Below are positions 48,226 through 57,063 of a stretch of DNA of 64,000 bases, in pieces. The stretch comes from Uliginosibacterium gangwonense DSM 18521 (lineage in GTDB: Bacteria > Pseudomonadota > Gammaproteobacteria > Burkholderiales > Rhodocyclaceae): the NCBI RefSeq assembly GCF_000373965.1, contig NZ_KB892864.1, forward strand, positions 83,031 to 147,030. Reading direction: 5' to 3'. The position numbers and the translations under genes are program-made. Under the pieces are notes generated by a model that saw only the letters and a list, made by a program, of their open reading frames with translations, did no database searches and was not told the origin of the DNA. Positions within the stretch are counted from its first letter, which is position 1, and every line of letters starts with the position of its first letter.

Positions 48226-48930
48226 ATGAAATCATTGACCCACTTCAGAACAGCAGGCTTGCTGCTCACCTGTCTGTTACCCCAAATGGCACTGGCAGCC
48301 CGGCCCATGTCTACAGAGGATGCTTCCACCACAGGTGACAAGCACTACCAATTCGAAGCTTGGCAAGACCATGCCCAGGGCAGCCATGCAAGCAACCTGG
48401 CAGGCGCCGTAGGCTGGGCAACACTTGAATTAGGGGCGGGTTTTACCCAGACCAACGCACCAGCCGGGCAAGCGATCCGGGATCGCAGCATCTACCTGAA
48501 ATGGGCTCAGGAAGCACATGAGGAGCAAGCCTTCCGCATCGGGCTTAAAGTATGGCATCAGCGCAGCCGGGATAGCCTCGCGCCAGAGTCTGGCGCAATC
48601 CGCAATACGGGCGGCCTGAGTATCCTGACCTGGACAATCACGCCGGAATTGGCCACGCACTTCAACCTGGGCATGGTCTACAACAATCTGAATCGGCGTT
48701 ATGAACGGGTGACCAACGCCGCGATTGCCTGGAATCCCATTCCCAGCGTCCAGGTCTTTGCCGAAGCGCTGCATCAACGCTACGCCCCCACCACCCAAGC
48801 AGTTGGTTTGCGGTTCTGGGCGATTCAGGACAAGCTCGGGTTGGATTTGACCGGCTCACGCAAGGCAGGGGTTAAGGATTCCAGCGGAGTAGGGTTTGGG
48901 CTGGGATGGTACGGGGATTTTGGCGGCTGA
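48226..48930 (+). CDS. Probable outer-membrane beta-barrel protein of unknown function
   Basis: A 234-residue exported protein. Residues 1-25 are a signal peptide (ending MALAARP). The rest alternates polar and hydrophobic residues in short strands (VGWATLELGAGF, RIGLKVWHQRS, THFNLGMVYNNL, QVFAEALHQRY, AVGLRFWAIQDKLGLDL). The C-terminus (GLGWYGDFGG) is aromatic and glycine-rich but does not end in phenylalanine. This pattern suggests an outer-membrane barrel of about 8-12 strands. No family name can be given. Confidence 0.65.
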   Translation: MKSLTHFRTAGLLLTCLLPQMALAARPMSTEDASTTGDKHYQFEAWQDHAQGSHASNLAGAVGWATLELGAGFTQTNAPAGQAIRDRSIYLKWAQEAHEEQAFRIGLKVWHQRSRDSLAPESGAIRNTGGLSILTWTITPELATHFNLGMVYNNLNRRYERVTNAAIAWNPIPSVQVFAEALHQRYAPTTQAVGLRFWAIQDKLGLDLTGSRKAGVKDSSGVGFGLGWYGDFGG

Positions 48931-49066
48931 CGACGCCTGACACTGGGGTGGGGCAGGCAATGCCCGCCCTGCCCAGCGTCGCATGCATGCCACAGCATCC
49001 CTTGGTATAAACCCCCAAAGCTGGCACACTGTGCGCATGTGACCGTTCCCTCGCCCACGCACCCTG

Positions 49067-49888
49067 ATGAACGCCCTGCAATACGCCAGCAGATTGCAAC
49101 GCCTGCGCCGGGTTGCCACCCATATTGATACCCATCTGGATCAATCCCTGTGTCTGGATGAATTGGCCGAGATTGCCCACCTTTCACGCTACCATTTTGA
49201 ACGGGTGTTTGGCGCATACGCAGGTGAGACACCTCTTGCACGCGTGCGTCGCCTGCGCTTGAGCAAGGCCCTCCAGACTCTGGCACAGGGCCGCGCGCAC
49301 GCTCTCACCGCGCTGGCCTTGGCGTCGGGCTACATGTCGGCAGCCGCCTTCTCCCGCGCATTTAGCCGTTACTATGGCTTCCAGCCTTCTGCGGTTGTAC
49401 GTATAGCCCCGCCCCCCCGCTCCATCCGCTTTGAATACCTGCCCGCGCAAGCCATCCAATATGTGCATTACGAGGGCTTGCATGCCACCGATCTGACTGC
49501 GTTCGATGAGCTGCGCGCCCATGCCATACTTGCCGACATCCCCCGCTCACGGCGCAAAGGTTGGAGCATCCAGTGGCAGGGGCGGATGGCGGATGTGGAA
49601 AACCGCGCTCAGGGGCCTGATGTTCTTGATGCGGGCCTGCTGGACGAACGCCTGGGGCAACGCATCCCTGGCCTGTATCGGCAAACCCTGCCTGGGGGCT
49701 ATTACGCGGTACTCCGCCTAAGGGGGACTTATGCCACGCCCCCGCAGGCCGAGCTGGGCCGGTTGATCAACCAGGATACAGGATGGTCTCTCACTGATGG
49801 GCCCATGCTGCGTCGCTTTCATAACACAGGCTATCTGCCGGCGGATTTTGAACGTCAATGCGATCTTTACATCCCGGTGGCCAGATGA
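49067..49888 (+). CDS. AraC-family regulator with GyrI-like effector domain
   Basis: A 273-residue activator. The two helix-turn-helix motifs are at the N-terminus (LDELAEIAHLSRYHFERVF and ALASGYMSAAAFSRAFSRYYG), followed from about residue 118 by a GyrI/SoxS-Rob-like ligand-binding domain ending LYIPV. Members such as Rob sense hydrophobic drugs or metabolites. Target genes are not evident; the gene stands alone between an outer-membrane protein and the acetylesterase gene. Confidence 0.9.
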   Translation: MNALQYASRLQRLRRVATHIDTHLDQSLCLDELAEIAHLSRYHFERVFGAYAGETPLARVRRLRLSKALQTLAQGRAHALTALALASGYMSAAAFSRAFSRYYGFQPSAVVRIAPPPRSIRFEYLPAQAIQYVHYEGLHATDLTAFDELRAHAILADIPRSRRKGWSIQWQGRMADVENRAQGPDVLDAGLLDERLGQRIPGLYRQTLPGGYYAVLRLRGTYATPPQAELGRLINQDTGWSLTDGPMLRRFHNTGYLPADFERQCDLYIPVAR

Positions 49889-50000
49889 ACGATGCAACTT
49901 GGCGTATCCGCATGAATTAACCTTGCATCTCTGATCAAGACTTCCATACGACACACAGGCAGGCCTCACCTGCTCTACGCACAAAAGGAGACTCATCCCG

Positions 50001-51485
50001 ATGAAACCCACCCGCCGCCTCAGCCTCACCGCTGTGCTCGTTGCCTCCCTCATGGGCTGCGCCAGCCAACAGGGCAGCGCCCCGGCCACTTACACACTCA
50101 GTGGCGTCGTCGGCAATGGCAATAAAGCCGCCCAGGTCACCGTATTCGATGCGCGGGGCAAGCAAACGCTCATCCAGACCAACGCCCAAGGCCAATTCAG
50201 CCTGCGCATGGATGGTCTTTCTGCCCCGCTGATGCTGGTCGCCCAAACCGCAGACAAGCAATATGTCGCCATCAGCACCAACCCTGCAGCCGGGGAAATC
50301 AACGTCAACGCCCTCACCGACCGCATCGCTTCTGATCTGGCCCTTGAGGCCAAATTCAAAGGCCCGGCCGGGCTGGCACAGTCCGCCAAAGCCCCGGCTG
50401 TCACGGCTGAAACCGTCGCCGCCAAGACTGCCGCGCTGCGCGCCAGCATTGCCACCGCCCTCAAGGAAGCCCGCGTCAGTGACGTGGAGCACTTCGACCC
50501 CGTCACCGTGAGCATGGGCAAGGAGAAAGGCGTCTATGACCTACTCTCGCTGATCAAACACAACCGTGGCTATAGCTCAGCCAGCGGCGAACAGGGGGAG
50601 ACCTCGCTGTACGACCCGCGCTACCGCGAAATCACCCGCTTCCACCCACTCAGCCTGAGCATGGCCCGGATGGATACCCAGGCTCTCTTGGCCAATAGCA
50701 TCTCCCGCGTATTCATCGCTGGGGATTCCACCGCCAGCAACTACGACCCCGAAGTAGCTCCCCGCATGGGCTGGGGGCAGGCGTTTGATCGCCAGATCAA
50801 GATAGGCAGCCCGATACAGGTCATCAACGTGGCGCAATCAGGGCGCAGCTCACGCAGCTTCATCAACGAAGGCTGGTTTGGCATGATCGCCGCCGACATC
50901 CGCAAAGGCGACTATCTGCTCATACAGTTCGGGCATAACGACGAAAAATGCGGCAATGAACCGCCCGCCCCGCCACCCGCACGGGACCAGATCGACACGG
51001 CCAAGCTCTGTACCTACCCTGGCAACAATCCGGCCGTCCCGGCGGAAATGTCCTTCCAGAAAACCCTGGAGAAGTACATCGCCATGGCCCGTCAGGCAGG
51101 GGCCACGCCGGTGCTGATCACCCCGGTAACGCGTCGCAGCTTCAAGGGCGGTGAAATCAGCACAACCACCCACACCTACGGCAAGGGCAAGTTCCCTGGC
51201 GATTATTCACAAACAATCCGTGATACCGCCCAAGCCAACAAGGTGGCCTTGGTGGACCTGGATGCACGCAGCATGGCCTTCTTCTCAAAAATAGGGGAAC
51301 AAGGTTCGCTTGACTACTACTTGGCGGTCGACCCTGCCCAATATCCGTATTACGCCAACACCACCGGCAATCGCAACAAGCCAGACAACACCCACTTCCA
51401 GGAAAAGGGTGCAGAAGCCGTCTCTGGCCTCGTTGCCGAAGGTATCAAGGAAGCCGCTTTGCCCTTGGCCGACTATCTGAAGTAA
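50001..51485 (+). CDS. Rhamnogalacturonan acetylesterase-like SGNH lipoprotein
   Basis: A 494-residue lipoprotein that probably removes acetyl groups from the pectin backbone. The lipobox LMGC gives an acylated cysteine near residue 20. Residues about 30-200 form a beta-rich/alpha N-terminal module. The SGNH hydrolase domain follows. It has the serine in IAGDSTASNY near residue 243, glycine in QSGRSSRSF, asparagine in FGHNDEK near 313 and the Asp-His pair in PDNTHF near 463, the CE12 pattern. AAGGAG lies upstream of the ATG. A GC-rich terminator hairpin follows. It complements the PL9 lyase at 16036. Confidence 0.87.
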   Translation: MKPTRRLSLTAVLVASLMGCASQQGSAPATYTLSGVVGNGNKAAQVTVFDARGKQTLIQTNAQGQFSLRMDGLSAPLMLVAQTADKQYVAISTNPAAGEINVNALTDRIASDLALEAKFKGPAGLAQSAKAPAVTAETVAAKTAALRASIATALKEARVSDVEHFDPVTVSMGKEKGVYDLLSLIKHNRGYSSASGEQGETSLYDPRYREITRFHPLSLSMARMDTQALLANSISRVFIAGDSTASNYDPEVAPRMGWGQAFDRQIKIGSPIQVINVAQSGRSSRSFINEGWFGMIAADIRKGDYLLIQFGHNDEKCGNEPPAPPPARDQIDTAKLCTYPGNNPAVPAEMSFQKTLEKYIAMARQAGATPVLITPVTRRSFKGGEISTTTHTYGKGKFPGDYSQTIRDTAQANKVALVDLDARSMAFFSKIGEQGSLDYYLAVDPAQYPYYANTTGNRNKPDNTHFQEKGAEAVSGLVAEGIKEAALPLADYLK

Positions 51486-51492
51486 GCCTCTT

Positions 51493-51513
51493 GCCCCCGG
51501 CGCCGCCGGGGGC
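51493..51513 (+). terminator. GC-rich terminator hairpin after the acetylesterase gene
   Basis: Perfect 9-bp stem (GCCCCCGGC with GCCGGGGGC), 3-base loop, then CTTC. The T-run is short. Confidence 0.6.
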
Positions 51514-51672
51514 CTTCAAACGGAGAATTACGTCACATTTTTTAACTTTTTCTCCGCCTTCAGTCGTTTCTCCGTTGCACCACGCCCCGCCACGCCCTAT
51601 GCTCCACCCAAAGCATACTGTAGCGAGATCACCGCATCGCCTAACAGAGCATGAAAGACAGAAAGGCCGATT

Positions 51673-52269
51673 GTGGGACTGTTTGACCAATTCCGTTCGC
51701 TATTCAAATCCCCTGCGCCGGTTGCGCCACAGCAGCCCGTACAGGTAGAACCCAGCCTGCCCCAGATGGCGGAACGCCGCAGCCGAGAGCGCATCAATGC
51801 GCGCGAAGGCACCCGTGTGCTGCTGATTGACGATTCCCCCACCATCATTGCCGCATTGAAGAAGTTCCTGCGCTCGGCGGGTTACGTCACGCTCGAAGCG
51901 CTGGATGCCGAAACCGGCCTGGAAATCGCCCGTACCGAATCGCCTGAACTGGTTTTTCTGGACATCGTGTTGCCCGGCATGAATGGCTTTGCGGCCTTGC
52001 GTGCCCTGCGCCGCGATCCGCAGACGCGTAACATTCCTATCATCATGATGAGTGGCAACGAACAGGCCACCGAGCAGTTCTTCGGCACCCGTATCGGCGC
52101 CGACGACTTCATGAAGAAGCCCTTCTCGCGCTTTGAGGTGTTTGCGCGCATCGAACCACTGCTCGACGAGCAACTGATCCCGCGCCGCCGGATTCTGCCT
52201 GCTTCAAGCGATGAGAATGCGAACCCGGAAAGCGACAATCTCAGCCCTACCCCGAATGCAGTCAGTTGA
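51673..52269 (+). CDS. Response regulator (single receiver domain with disordered flanks)
   Basis: A 198-residue protein: about 47 N-terminal residues of proline/charged linker, a receiver domain (about 48-165) and an unstructured tail. The receiver is intact. It has the acidic pair in LIDDSP, the phospho-acceptor aspartate in LVFLDIVLPGMNG, and the lysine in FMKKPFS. No DNA-binding output is present, so it resembles PilG/PilH-type regulators of pili or gliding signalling. The start is GTG at 51673 with AAAGG upstream. It contrasts with the degenerate receiver at 32058. Confidence 0.85.
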   Translation: MGLFDQFRSLFKSPAPVAPQQPVQVEPSLPQMAERRSRERINAREGTRVLLIDDSPTIIAALKKFLRSAGYVTLEALDAETGLEIARTESPELVFLDIVLPGMNGFAALRALRRDPQTRNIPIIMMSGNEQATEQFFGTRIGADDFMKKPFSRFEVFARIEPLLDEQLIPRRRILPASSDENANPESDNLSPTPNAVS

Positions 52270-52326
52270 TCCGGCCGCTGGGGAGGTTATGATTGGAAGG
52301 TTTATAGATCAACACGTCTTATTCCC

Positions 52327-53259
52327 ATGAGCAAGCTCTCCACCACCTTCCTCGGCCATACCTTCGCCAACCCTCTGATGAACGCCTCCGGCGTCTATTG
52401 CATGGATGCGACCGACCTGGGCGCCCTGCACACCAGCGATTCTGGCAGCTACATCACCAAGAGTTGCACACTGGAAGCCCGTGCAGGCAACCCGGAACCG
52501 CGTTACCGCGCCACGCCGCTGGGCAGCATCAACTCAATGGGCCTGCCCAACAAGGGCTATGGCTACTACCTGGATCTCGCCCGCGCACACGACTACAGCC
52601 ACAAACCGCTGTTTATGTCAGTTGCCGGGCTGTCGCTGGCTGACAATCTGGTGATGATGCGCACCATCCGTGACGCCAACCTGCCCGCAATCGTAGAGCT
52701 GAACCTGTCCTGCCCCAATGTGCCGGGCAAGCCGCAGATCGCCTACGATTTCGCAGCCATGGACGCCATGCTCGCTGCCGTCACCAAGGAATACACCCGC
52801 CCCATCGGCGTGAAGATGCCCCCCTACTTTGACATTGCCCATTTTGACGAAGCAGCCGCCATCCTCAACCGTTACCCGACCGTCGCCTTCATCACCTGCA
52901 TCAACTCCATCGGCAACGCACTGGTGATCGACACCGAGAGCGAATCCGTGGTCATCAAGCCCAAGGATGGTTTTGGTGGCATTGGTGGCGACTATGTATT
53001 GCCGACGGCTCTGGCCAACGTGAATGCTTTCTACCGTCGCTGCCCGGAAAAACGGGTGATCGGCTGTGGTGGCGTAAAAACGGGCGAACACGTCTTCCAG
53101 CATCTGCTGGCCGGTGCATCACTGGTGCAGGTGGGCACGGCGCTGCAAGAAGAAGGCCCCGGCATCTTCGCCCGGCTGAATGCCGAACTGATTGCCCTGC
53201 TTGACCGAAAGGGCTACAAGAATATCGATGAGGTACGCGGTCGCTTGAAAACGCTATAA
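52327..53259 (+). CDS. Dihydroorotate dehydrogenase, class 1A type
   Basis: Oxidises dihydroorotate to orotate in pyrimidine synthesis. The 310-residue protein matches the soluble, fumarate-linked class 1A enzymes (Lactococcus PyrDA) throughout. The matching segments are NPLMNASGVYCM, GSYITKSCTLEARAGNPEPRY, GSINSMGLPNKGYGYYLD, the catalytic cysteine in ELNLSCPNVPGKPQ near residue 130, and IKPKDGFGGIGGDYV. There is no N-terminal membrane extension like that of the class 2 quinone-linked PyrD usual in proteobacteria. The gene stands alone and has its own terminator. Dihydropyrimidine or thymine reduction is an alternative but less likely reading. Confidence 0.92.
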   Translation: MSKLSTTFLGHTFANPLMNASGVYCMDATDLGALHTSDSGSYITKSCTLEARAGNPEPRYRATPLGSINSMGLPNKGYGYYLDLARAHDYSHKPLFMSVAGLSLADNLVMMRTIRDANLPAIVELNLSCPNVPGKPQIAYDFAAMDAMLAAVTKEYTRPIGVKMPPYFDIAHFDEAAAILNRYPTVAFITCINSIGNALVIDTESESVVIKPKDGFGGIGGDYVLPTALANVNAFYRRCPEKRVIGCGGVKTGEHVFQHLLAGASLVQVGTALQEEGPGIFARLNAELIALLDRKGYKNIDEVRGRLKTL

Positions 53260-53261
53260 GT

Positions 53262-53290
53262 AAAAAAGGGGGCTTGTGCCCCCTCTTTCA
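53262..53290 (+). terminator. Rho-independent terminator of the dihydroorotate dehydrogenase gene
   Basis: GGGGGC/GCCCCC with a 4-base loop, preceded by six A and followed by TCTTTC. Confidence 0.8.
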
Positions 53291-53316
53291 TTTTCCCCTT
53301 TATCAATGAGCCTGTC

Positions 53317-54222
53317 ATGAACCTCTTTGCCTGCCTGCGCAATAGCCTCGTTCTGCTGTTCCTGCTGATCAGCCCCTTTGTTCAGGCCGCAGACAAGGGC
53401 CGCCTGCCGCTATGGGAGGCTCGCAACGAACTCGGCACCATCTATCTGTACGGTTCTGTCCACGTCTGCAACGCCAGTTGCTTCCCCTTGCCAGAAGCCG
53501 TCATCAGCCGCCTGCGCGCCAGCGATACGCTGGTCGTGGAACTGGACCCACGTGCGCCTGCGCTACAAGAAAAACTGGTTGCAGCTGCCATGCTCCCGCC
53601 GGGGCAGACTCTGCCGCAGTTGATGACCACCAATGATTGGCGTGAGCTTGAGTCGGCCGTGCGCGGCCTGGGCGTCCCCCCGGAATCGCTGACCCAGATG
53701 CGTCCCTGGATGGCAGGCACGGTACTGTCTCTGTTGATCGCCCAACAAAACGGACTCACACCGGAATCCGGTATTGATGTCACCCTGATTGCCTATGCGG
53801 ACAAAAACAAGATACAGCTGGAAGAGCTGGAGACGCTGGACGAGCAGATCACCGCGATGAACGCAGGCACCGACCGCGAGCAACGTACCATGCTGCGGGA
53901 ACTTGCCACCATGGTGAGGCAAAAGAAGCTCGCGGGCCTGCTCAAAGACATCGTGGAAGCCTGGAAAACCGGTGACAGCCTCAAACTCGACCGCCTGATG
54001 CGTGTGGGCATGCCCGCAGGTTCCAGCATGGAAAAGGCTTTATTCACGCAACGTAACGCCAGAATGGCCGAACGGATTGAGGCGCACATGAAACAAGATC
54101 CGCGCGCCCGCTTCGTGGTTGTCGGCGTGGGCCATCTTGTCGGTGCCAACAGCGTGCCGGAAATATTATCCAAGCATGGCTACAGCGTGCGCCAGATCAG
54201 CGCCGATGATCTGGCGCACTGA
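53317..54222 (+). CDS. TraB/GumN-family exported protein
   Basis: A 301-residue periplasmic protein with a signal peptide (residues 1-24, ending VQAAD). It has the TraB/GumN features: YLYGSVHVCN near residue 45, a helical middle, ALFTQRNARMAERIEAH near 242 and VVVGVGHLVGANSV near 268. Relatives include ChaN-like and Tiki-type metalloproteases, and the paired GSVH and GVGH motifs could bind metal. No substrate is known. It lies between the dihydroorotate dehydrogenase and TPR-glycosyltransferase genes. Confidence 0.85.
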   Translation: MNLFACLRNSLVLLFLLISPFVQAADKGRLPLWEARNELGTIYLYGSVHVCNASCFPLPEAVISRLRASDTLVVELDPRAPALQEKLVAAAMLPPGQTLPQLMTTNDWRELESAVRGLGVPPESLTQMRPWMAGTVLSLLIAQQNGLTPESGIDVTLIAYADKNKIQLEELETLDEQITAMNAGTDREQRTMLRELATMVRQKKLAGLLKDIVEAWKTGDSLKLDRLMRVGMPAGSSMEKALFTQRNARMAERIEAHMKQDPRARFVVVGVGHLVGANSVPEILSKHGYSVRQISADDLAH

Positions 54223-54293
54223 TCCGAAAAATAACAGATGACGCAGAGGGCAATCCCCTCTGCAGAATTCATGAGTGCTGGCGCATTTCCCAC

Positions 54294-55715
54294 ATGAAAA
54301 CCCAATCCTCCGCCATGTTCAGTGAAGACCGGTTTCAGGCACGCAAACAAGCCGAAGCGGCCTTCAGCGAGGGCGTTGCCTTGATGACGGCAGGCAACAA
54401 TGAGCTGGCCGAGGAGCGCTTCCGCACCGCCACCCAGCTCTCGCCTGATTTTGCACAAGCCCATGCCAACCTGGGCTATCTGCTTGAACAACGCCACGAA
54501 CTGGCCGCAGCCGAGCTTTGTTATCTGCAGGCTGCGGGCCTGGGGGCGCGTGAGCCCGAAGTATTTCTCAATTTGGGCGCCCTGCTGTGCCGGGCCAAGC
54601 GATTTGCCGAATCGTTGGCCGTCTATGAAGAAGGACTGCGCGTCGCCCCCCATCACGCCACGCTATGGTCCAATCTGGGAGCCTTGCATGCCTGCCAACG
54701 CCACCCGGAGCAAGCCGAAAAATGCTACCGCAGAGCACTGGAACTCTACCCTGGTCACGTATCGGCCAGCTTCAATCTGGGAACATTGCTGCTCCAACGT
54801 GGAGACTTCGCGCAAGGCTGGGCCTACCTGGAAGCCCGCGACTGGTACGAAGCCCTGGCGGCCCGCCTCGCATTCCCGCGCTGGCGGGGGCAAAGCCTAC
54901 AGAACAAGCGCATCCTGATCACCTGTGAAGCCGGTCATGGCGACATGATCCAGTTCTGTCGCTACGCGCAAGACCTCAAGAACCAGGGCGCCGCCTGGGT
55001 AGCGGTACTCTGCCACCCCGCGCTCAAGCGGCTTTTTGCGACGCTGGACGGGCTCGACGAAGTCTTCGCGCTGGGCGACTACGTTTCCGCCGAAGGCTGG
55101 GATTACTGGACACCGCCACTGAGCCTGCCCTTCCTGTGCAATACCCGTATCAACACCATTCCCTGCCGCATTCCCTATGTGCACGTGCACCCGAACGAGG
55201 CTACCGCCTGGCAGGCTCGCCTGCCAAGGCAGGGCTTGCGCATCGGCTTGGTCTGGAAAGGCAGTACCAAGTTTGAAAATGACGCGGCCCGCTCAATCCC
55301 TCATCTCAAGATGTTGACGCCACTCTGGCGAGTAGCCAACGTCAGTTTCGTGAGTCTGCAAAAGGGGGCGGGGGAAACCGAAGTCCATGAACTCCCATCC
55401 GATCACCCCATCCAGGCGCTGGGGCCGGAATTAAAGGATTTTGCCGACACAGCAGCCTTAATCTGTGGGCTGGACCTGATCATCAGTGTCGACACCGCCG
55501 TGGCCCACCTTGCTGGAGCGCTGGGGGTTCCCTGCTGGCTGATGCTCCCCTATTACCGCGCGGACTGGCGCTGGTTGAACCGCCGCAGCGACTCGCCCTG
55601 GTATCCCCAGGGTATGCGGATCTTTCGCCAGCGCAGTGCCGACAGTTGGCCCAATCTGATCAACGAGATCAAGGCTGCGCTGGGCGAGCTGGCCCGCCAC
55701 CGCATCAAACCCTGA
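54294..55715 (+). CDS. TPR-repeat protein with GT9/heptosyltransferase-like glycosyltransferase domain
   Basis: A 473-residue cytoplasmic protein. The N-terminal third (about residues 20-185) consists of at least four tetratricopeptide repeats (for example AQAHANLGYLLEQRHELAAAE, TLWSNLGALHACQRHPEQAE). The C-terminal part is a GT-B glycosyltransferase-like domain with ILITCEAGHGDMIQFCRYA, GLRIGLVWKGS, and DLIISVDTAVAHLAGALGVPCW. This TPR/GT9-like fusion is often linked to protein or surface glycosylation, including flagellin modification; the acceptor here is unknown. No good ribosome-binding site is visible; an ATG seven codons downstream is an alternative start. Confidence 0.85.
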   Translation: MKTQSSAMFSEDRFQARKQAEAAFSEGVALMTAGNNELAEERFRTATQLSPDFAQAHANLGYLLEQRHELAAAELCYLQAAGLGAREPEVFLNLGALLCRAKRFAESLAVYEEGLRVAPHHATLWSNLGALHACQRHPEQAEKCYRRALELYPGHVSASFNLGTLLLQRGDFAQGWAYLEARDWYEALAARLAFPRWRGQSLQNKRILITCEAGHGDMIQFCRYAQDLKNQGAAWVAVLCHPALKRLFATLDGLDEVFALGDYVSAEGWDYWTPPLSLPFLCNTRINTIPCRIPYVHVHPNEATAWQARLPRQGLRIGLVWKGSTKFENDAARSIPHLKMLTPLWRVANVSFVSLQKGAGETEVHELPSDHPIQALGPELKDFADTAALICGLDLIISVDTAVAHLAGALGVPCWLMLPYYRADWRWLNRRSDSPWYPQGMRIFRQRSADSWPNLINEIKAALGELARHRIKP

Positions 55716-55797
55716 CGACATCCAGCCAGCAATGGCCCAGCATATTTGCTAGACTTTCTCTTCTATGGCATATCGCCACCTTCAAGAGAAAAGCGCC

Positions 55798-56085
55798 ATG
55801 CAATTCATCACCCTCTCCCGCCGCCGTACCGAACAGTTTTCCGAAGAGCAATTTGCCCCGCTGCTTGAGGCCGAAACGCAGCGTGCCCGCACCCTCTACA
55901 GCCAAGGCATCATCCGCCAGATATGGCATCGTGGCGACATGCCCGGCGCCTGCCTGATGATCGAAGCCGCCGACGAACAGGAAGTACGTAAGATTCTCTC
56001 CACCCTGCCACTGGTAGCCGCTGGCATGCTGGAAATCGTCTCAGTCGTACCGCTCAAGCCCTATGGTGGCTTTGGCCCACGCTAA
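55798..56085 (+). CDS. Muconolactone isomerase-like small protein
   Basis: A 95-residue protein of the dimeric alpha/beta-barrel (muconolactone isomerase/YciI-like) fold. The pattern EAETQRARTLYSQGIIRQIWHRGDMPGACLMIEAADEQEV is the family core, with a helix followed by a strand turn. Such stand-alone copies are widespread and mostly uncharacterised; catabolic genes that would support a real muconolactone step are absent. The start at 55798 is the natural N-terminus (MQFITLSRR); an ATG eleven codons earlier is possible. Confidence 0.8.
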   Translation: MQFITLSRRRTEQFSEEQFAPLLEAETQRARTLYSQGIIRQIWHRGDMPGACLMIEAADEQEVRKILSTLPLVAAGMLEIVSVVPLKPYGGFGPR

Positions 56086-56220
56086 ACACCAAAGGCTCCG
56101 TTTCAGAGTACGCCAGCACAGACCAAGTGAACGGCCCGGCAAGGGCCTCACTGTCGCCACACACACCATCGTCAGCCAAGGAACCTACACCGTTCTCGCT
56201 GACCATCCTCCCAAGCCCAT

Positions 56221-56457
56221 TCACGCGCAACCAAAAAATCCAGCCGCGTCCCCCAAAAAATCGTTCTGCGCACAGGGGAAACACTGCTGACCGTCCTGCC
56301 CCTCCTCCTTTTTGTATTGCCTCGTCACAATCGGGCATTGCCACACAATCCAATTGACATAAGCGTCGCCACAAAAGGGAAGTCCCCCTTTTTCATCATA
56401 AAAACAACCACCCTCCATAAATTCTTTACTGACGGGCATCTCCAGACAGTTTGCCAT
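56221..56457 (-). CDS. Doubtful small cysteine-rich ORF
   Basis: A 78-codon frame reading MANCLEMPVSKEFMEGGCFYDE with seven cysteines. It lies in the 56086-56722 stretch that otherwise holds no gene. AGG stands close to the start. The second half (GQDGQQCFPCAQND) has a less protein-like composition, and no family is recognised. It could be a real small protein, a decayed gene or chance. Nothing else in this 637-base stretch is supported apart from the palindrome at 56653. Confidence 0.3.
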   Translation of the reverse strand: MANCLEMPVSKEFMEGGCFYDEKGGLPFCGDAYVNWIVWQCPIVTRQYKKEEGQDGQQCFPCAQNDFLGDAAGFFGCA

Positions 56458-56652
56458 GCAGCCTAATACTACCTCGCCTACACAAACCGGCAGGGTTTGC
56501 CGTTATGTAAAGCCCATGTAAAAGGAAACAAATTATTTTCTAAAGTTTGCGGATCAACTGCCGTAAAACAGTTATGGCCCGTTACAAAGCCGCCAAAAAC
56601 GCGTTAATAGGTGTTAAAAAGCGTGAGATGATGCAGGGCAGCTAATTTGCAC

Positions 56653-56667
56653 CGGCAAATATTGCCG
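56653..56667. promoter_or_regulatory. Inverted repeat upstream of the small glycine-rich protein gene
   Basis: CGGCAA-ATA-TTGCCG is a perfect inverted repeat centred about 63 bases before the start at 56723. It is a candidate operator. The region between is AT-rich, but no clear -10/-35 pair is seen. Confidence 0.4.
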
Positions 56668-56722
56668 CCATTTCATGCGAAGTGCCTAAACACAGATCGT
56701 AAATTTTTGAGAGAGAACGATC

Positions 56723-56953
56723 ATGCTTGGTATCAACAATCTAGGAACAGTCGGTGCAGCAATCACCCTGGCGCCCAGCGTCATCGGCTTGGTTGGCAAG
56801 GGTGTTCACGCAGTCGTCAATACTGCTGAACAGGGGATTGAAGGCGCGGTCAACGGCGTAGTCAGTGGTGTCGCCAACACCGTCAATGCAGGCGTATCCG
56901 TTATTGAAGACGGAGCCAGCAAGGTCGGCAGCATCATCAATATTTTCGCCTGA
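56723..56953 (+). CDS. Small glycine/valine-rich protein (76 aa)
   Basis: A 76-residue protein of low complexity, rich in glycine, valine, alanine and asparagine. It reads MLGINNLGTVGAAITLAPSV, then GLVGKGVHAVV and a quasi-repeat V-x-x-G-V-x-x-x-V-N (GAVNGVVSGVANTVNAGVSVIEDG). The pattern suggests an amphipathic, membrane-active or self-assembling helix with glycine zippers; there are no cysteines and no cleavable signal. GAGAGAGA lies upstream, a strong terminator follows and a palindrome precedes it, so it is a well-defined single-gene transcript. No family recognised. Bacteriocin-like, phasin-like or stress peptide roles are guesses. Confidence 0.7.
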   Translation: MLGINNLGTVGAAITLAPSVIGLVGKGVHAVVNTAEQGIEGAVNGVVSGVANTVNAGVSVIEDGASKVGSIINIFA

Positions 56954-57013
56954 CCGTTTGGCGCAAAAGCGCATCGCCACCGCTGCGATGTCTTTGCGTT
57001 CTCGAATTGCAAA

Positions 57014-57040
57014 AACAAAGCCCCTGAATGGGGCTTTGTT
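57014..57040 (+). terminator. Bidirectional terminator between the small protein and kinase genes
   Basis: A perfect 11-bp stem (AACAAAGCCCC with GGGGCTTTGTT) with a 5-base loop. T-runs exist on both strands (complement of AAAAA at 57011-57015), so it can also stop the convergent kinase gene. Confidence 0.85.
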
Positions 57041-57063
57041 GTATCTAACCCACCCTACACCAG

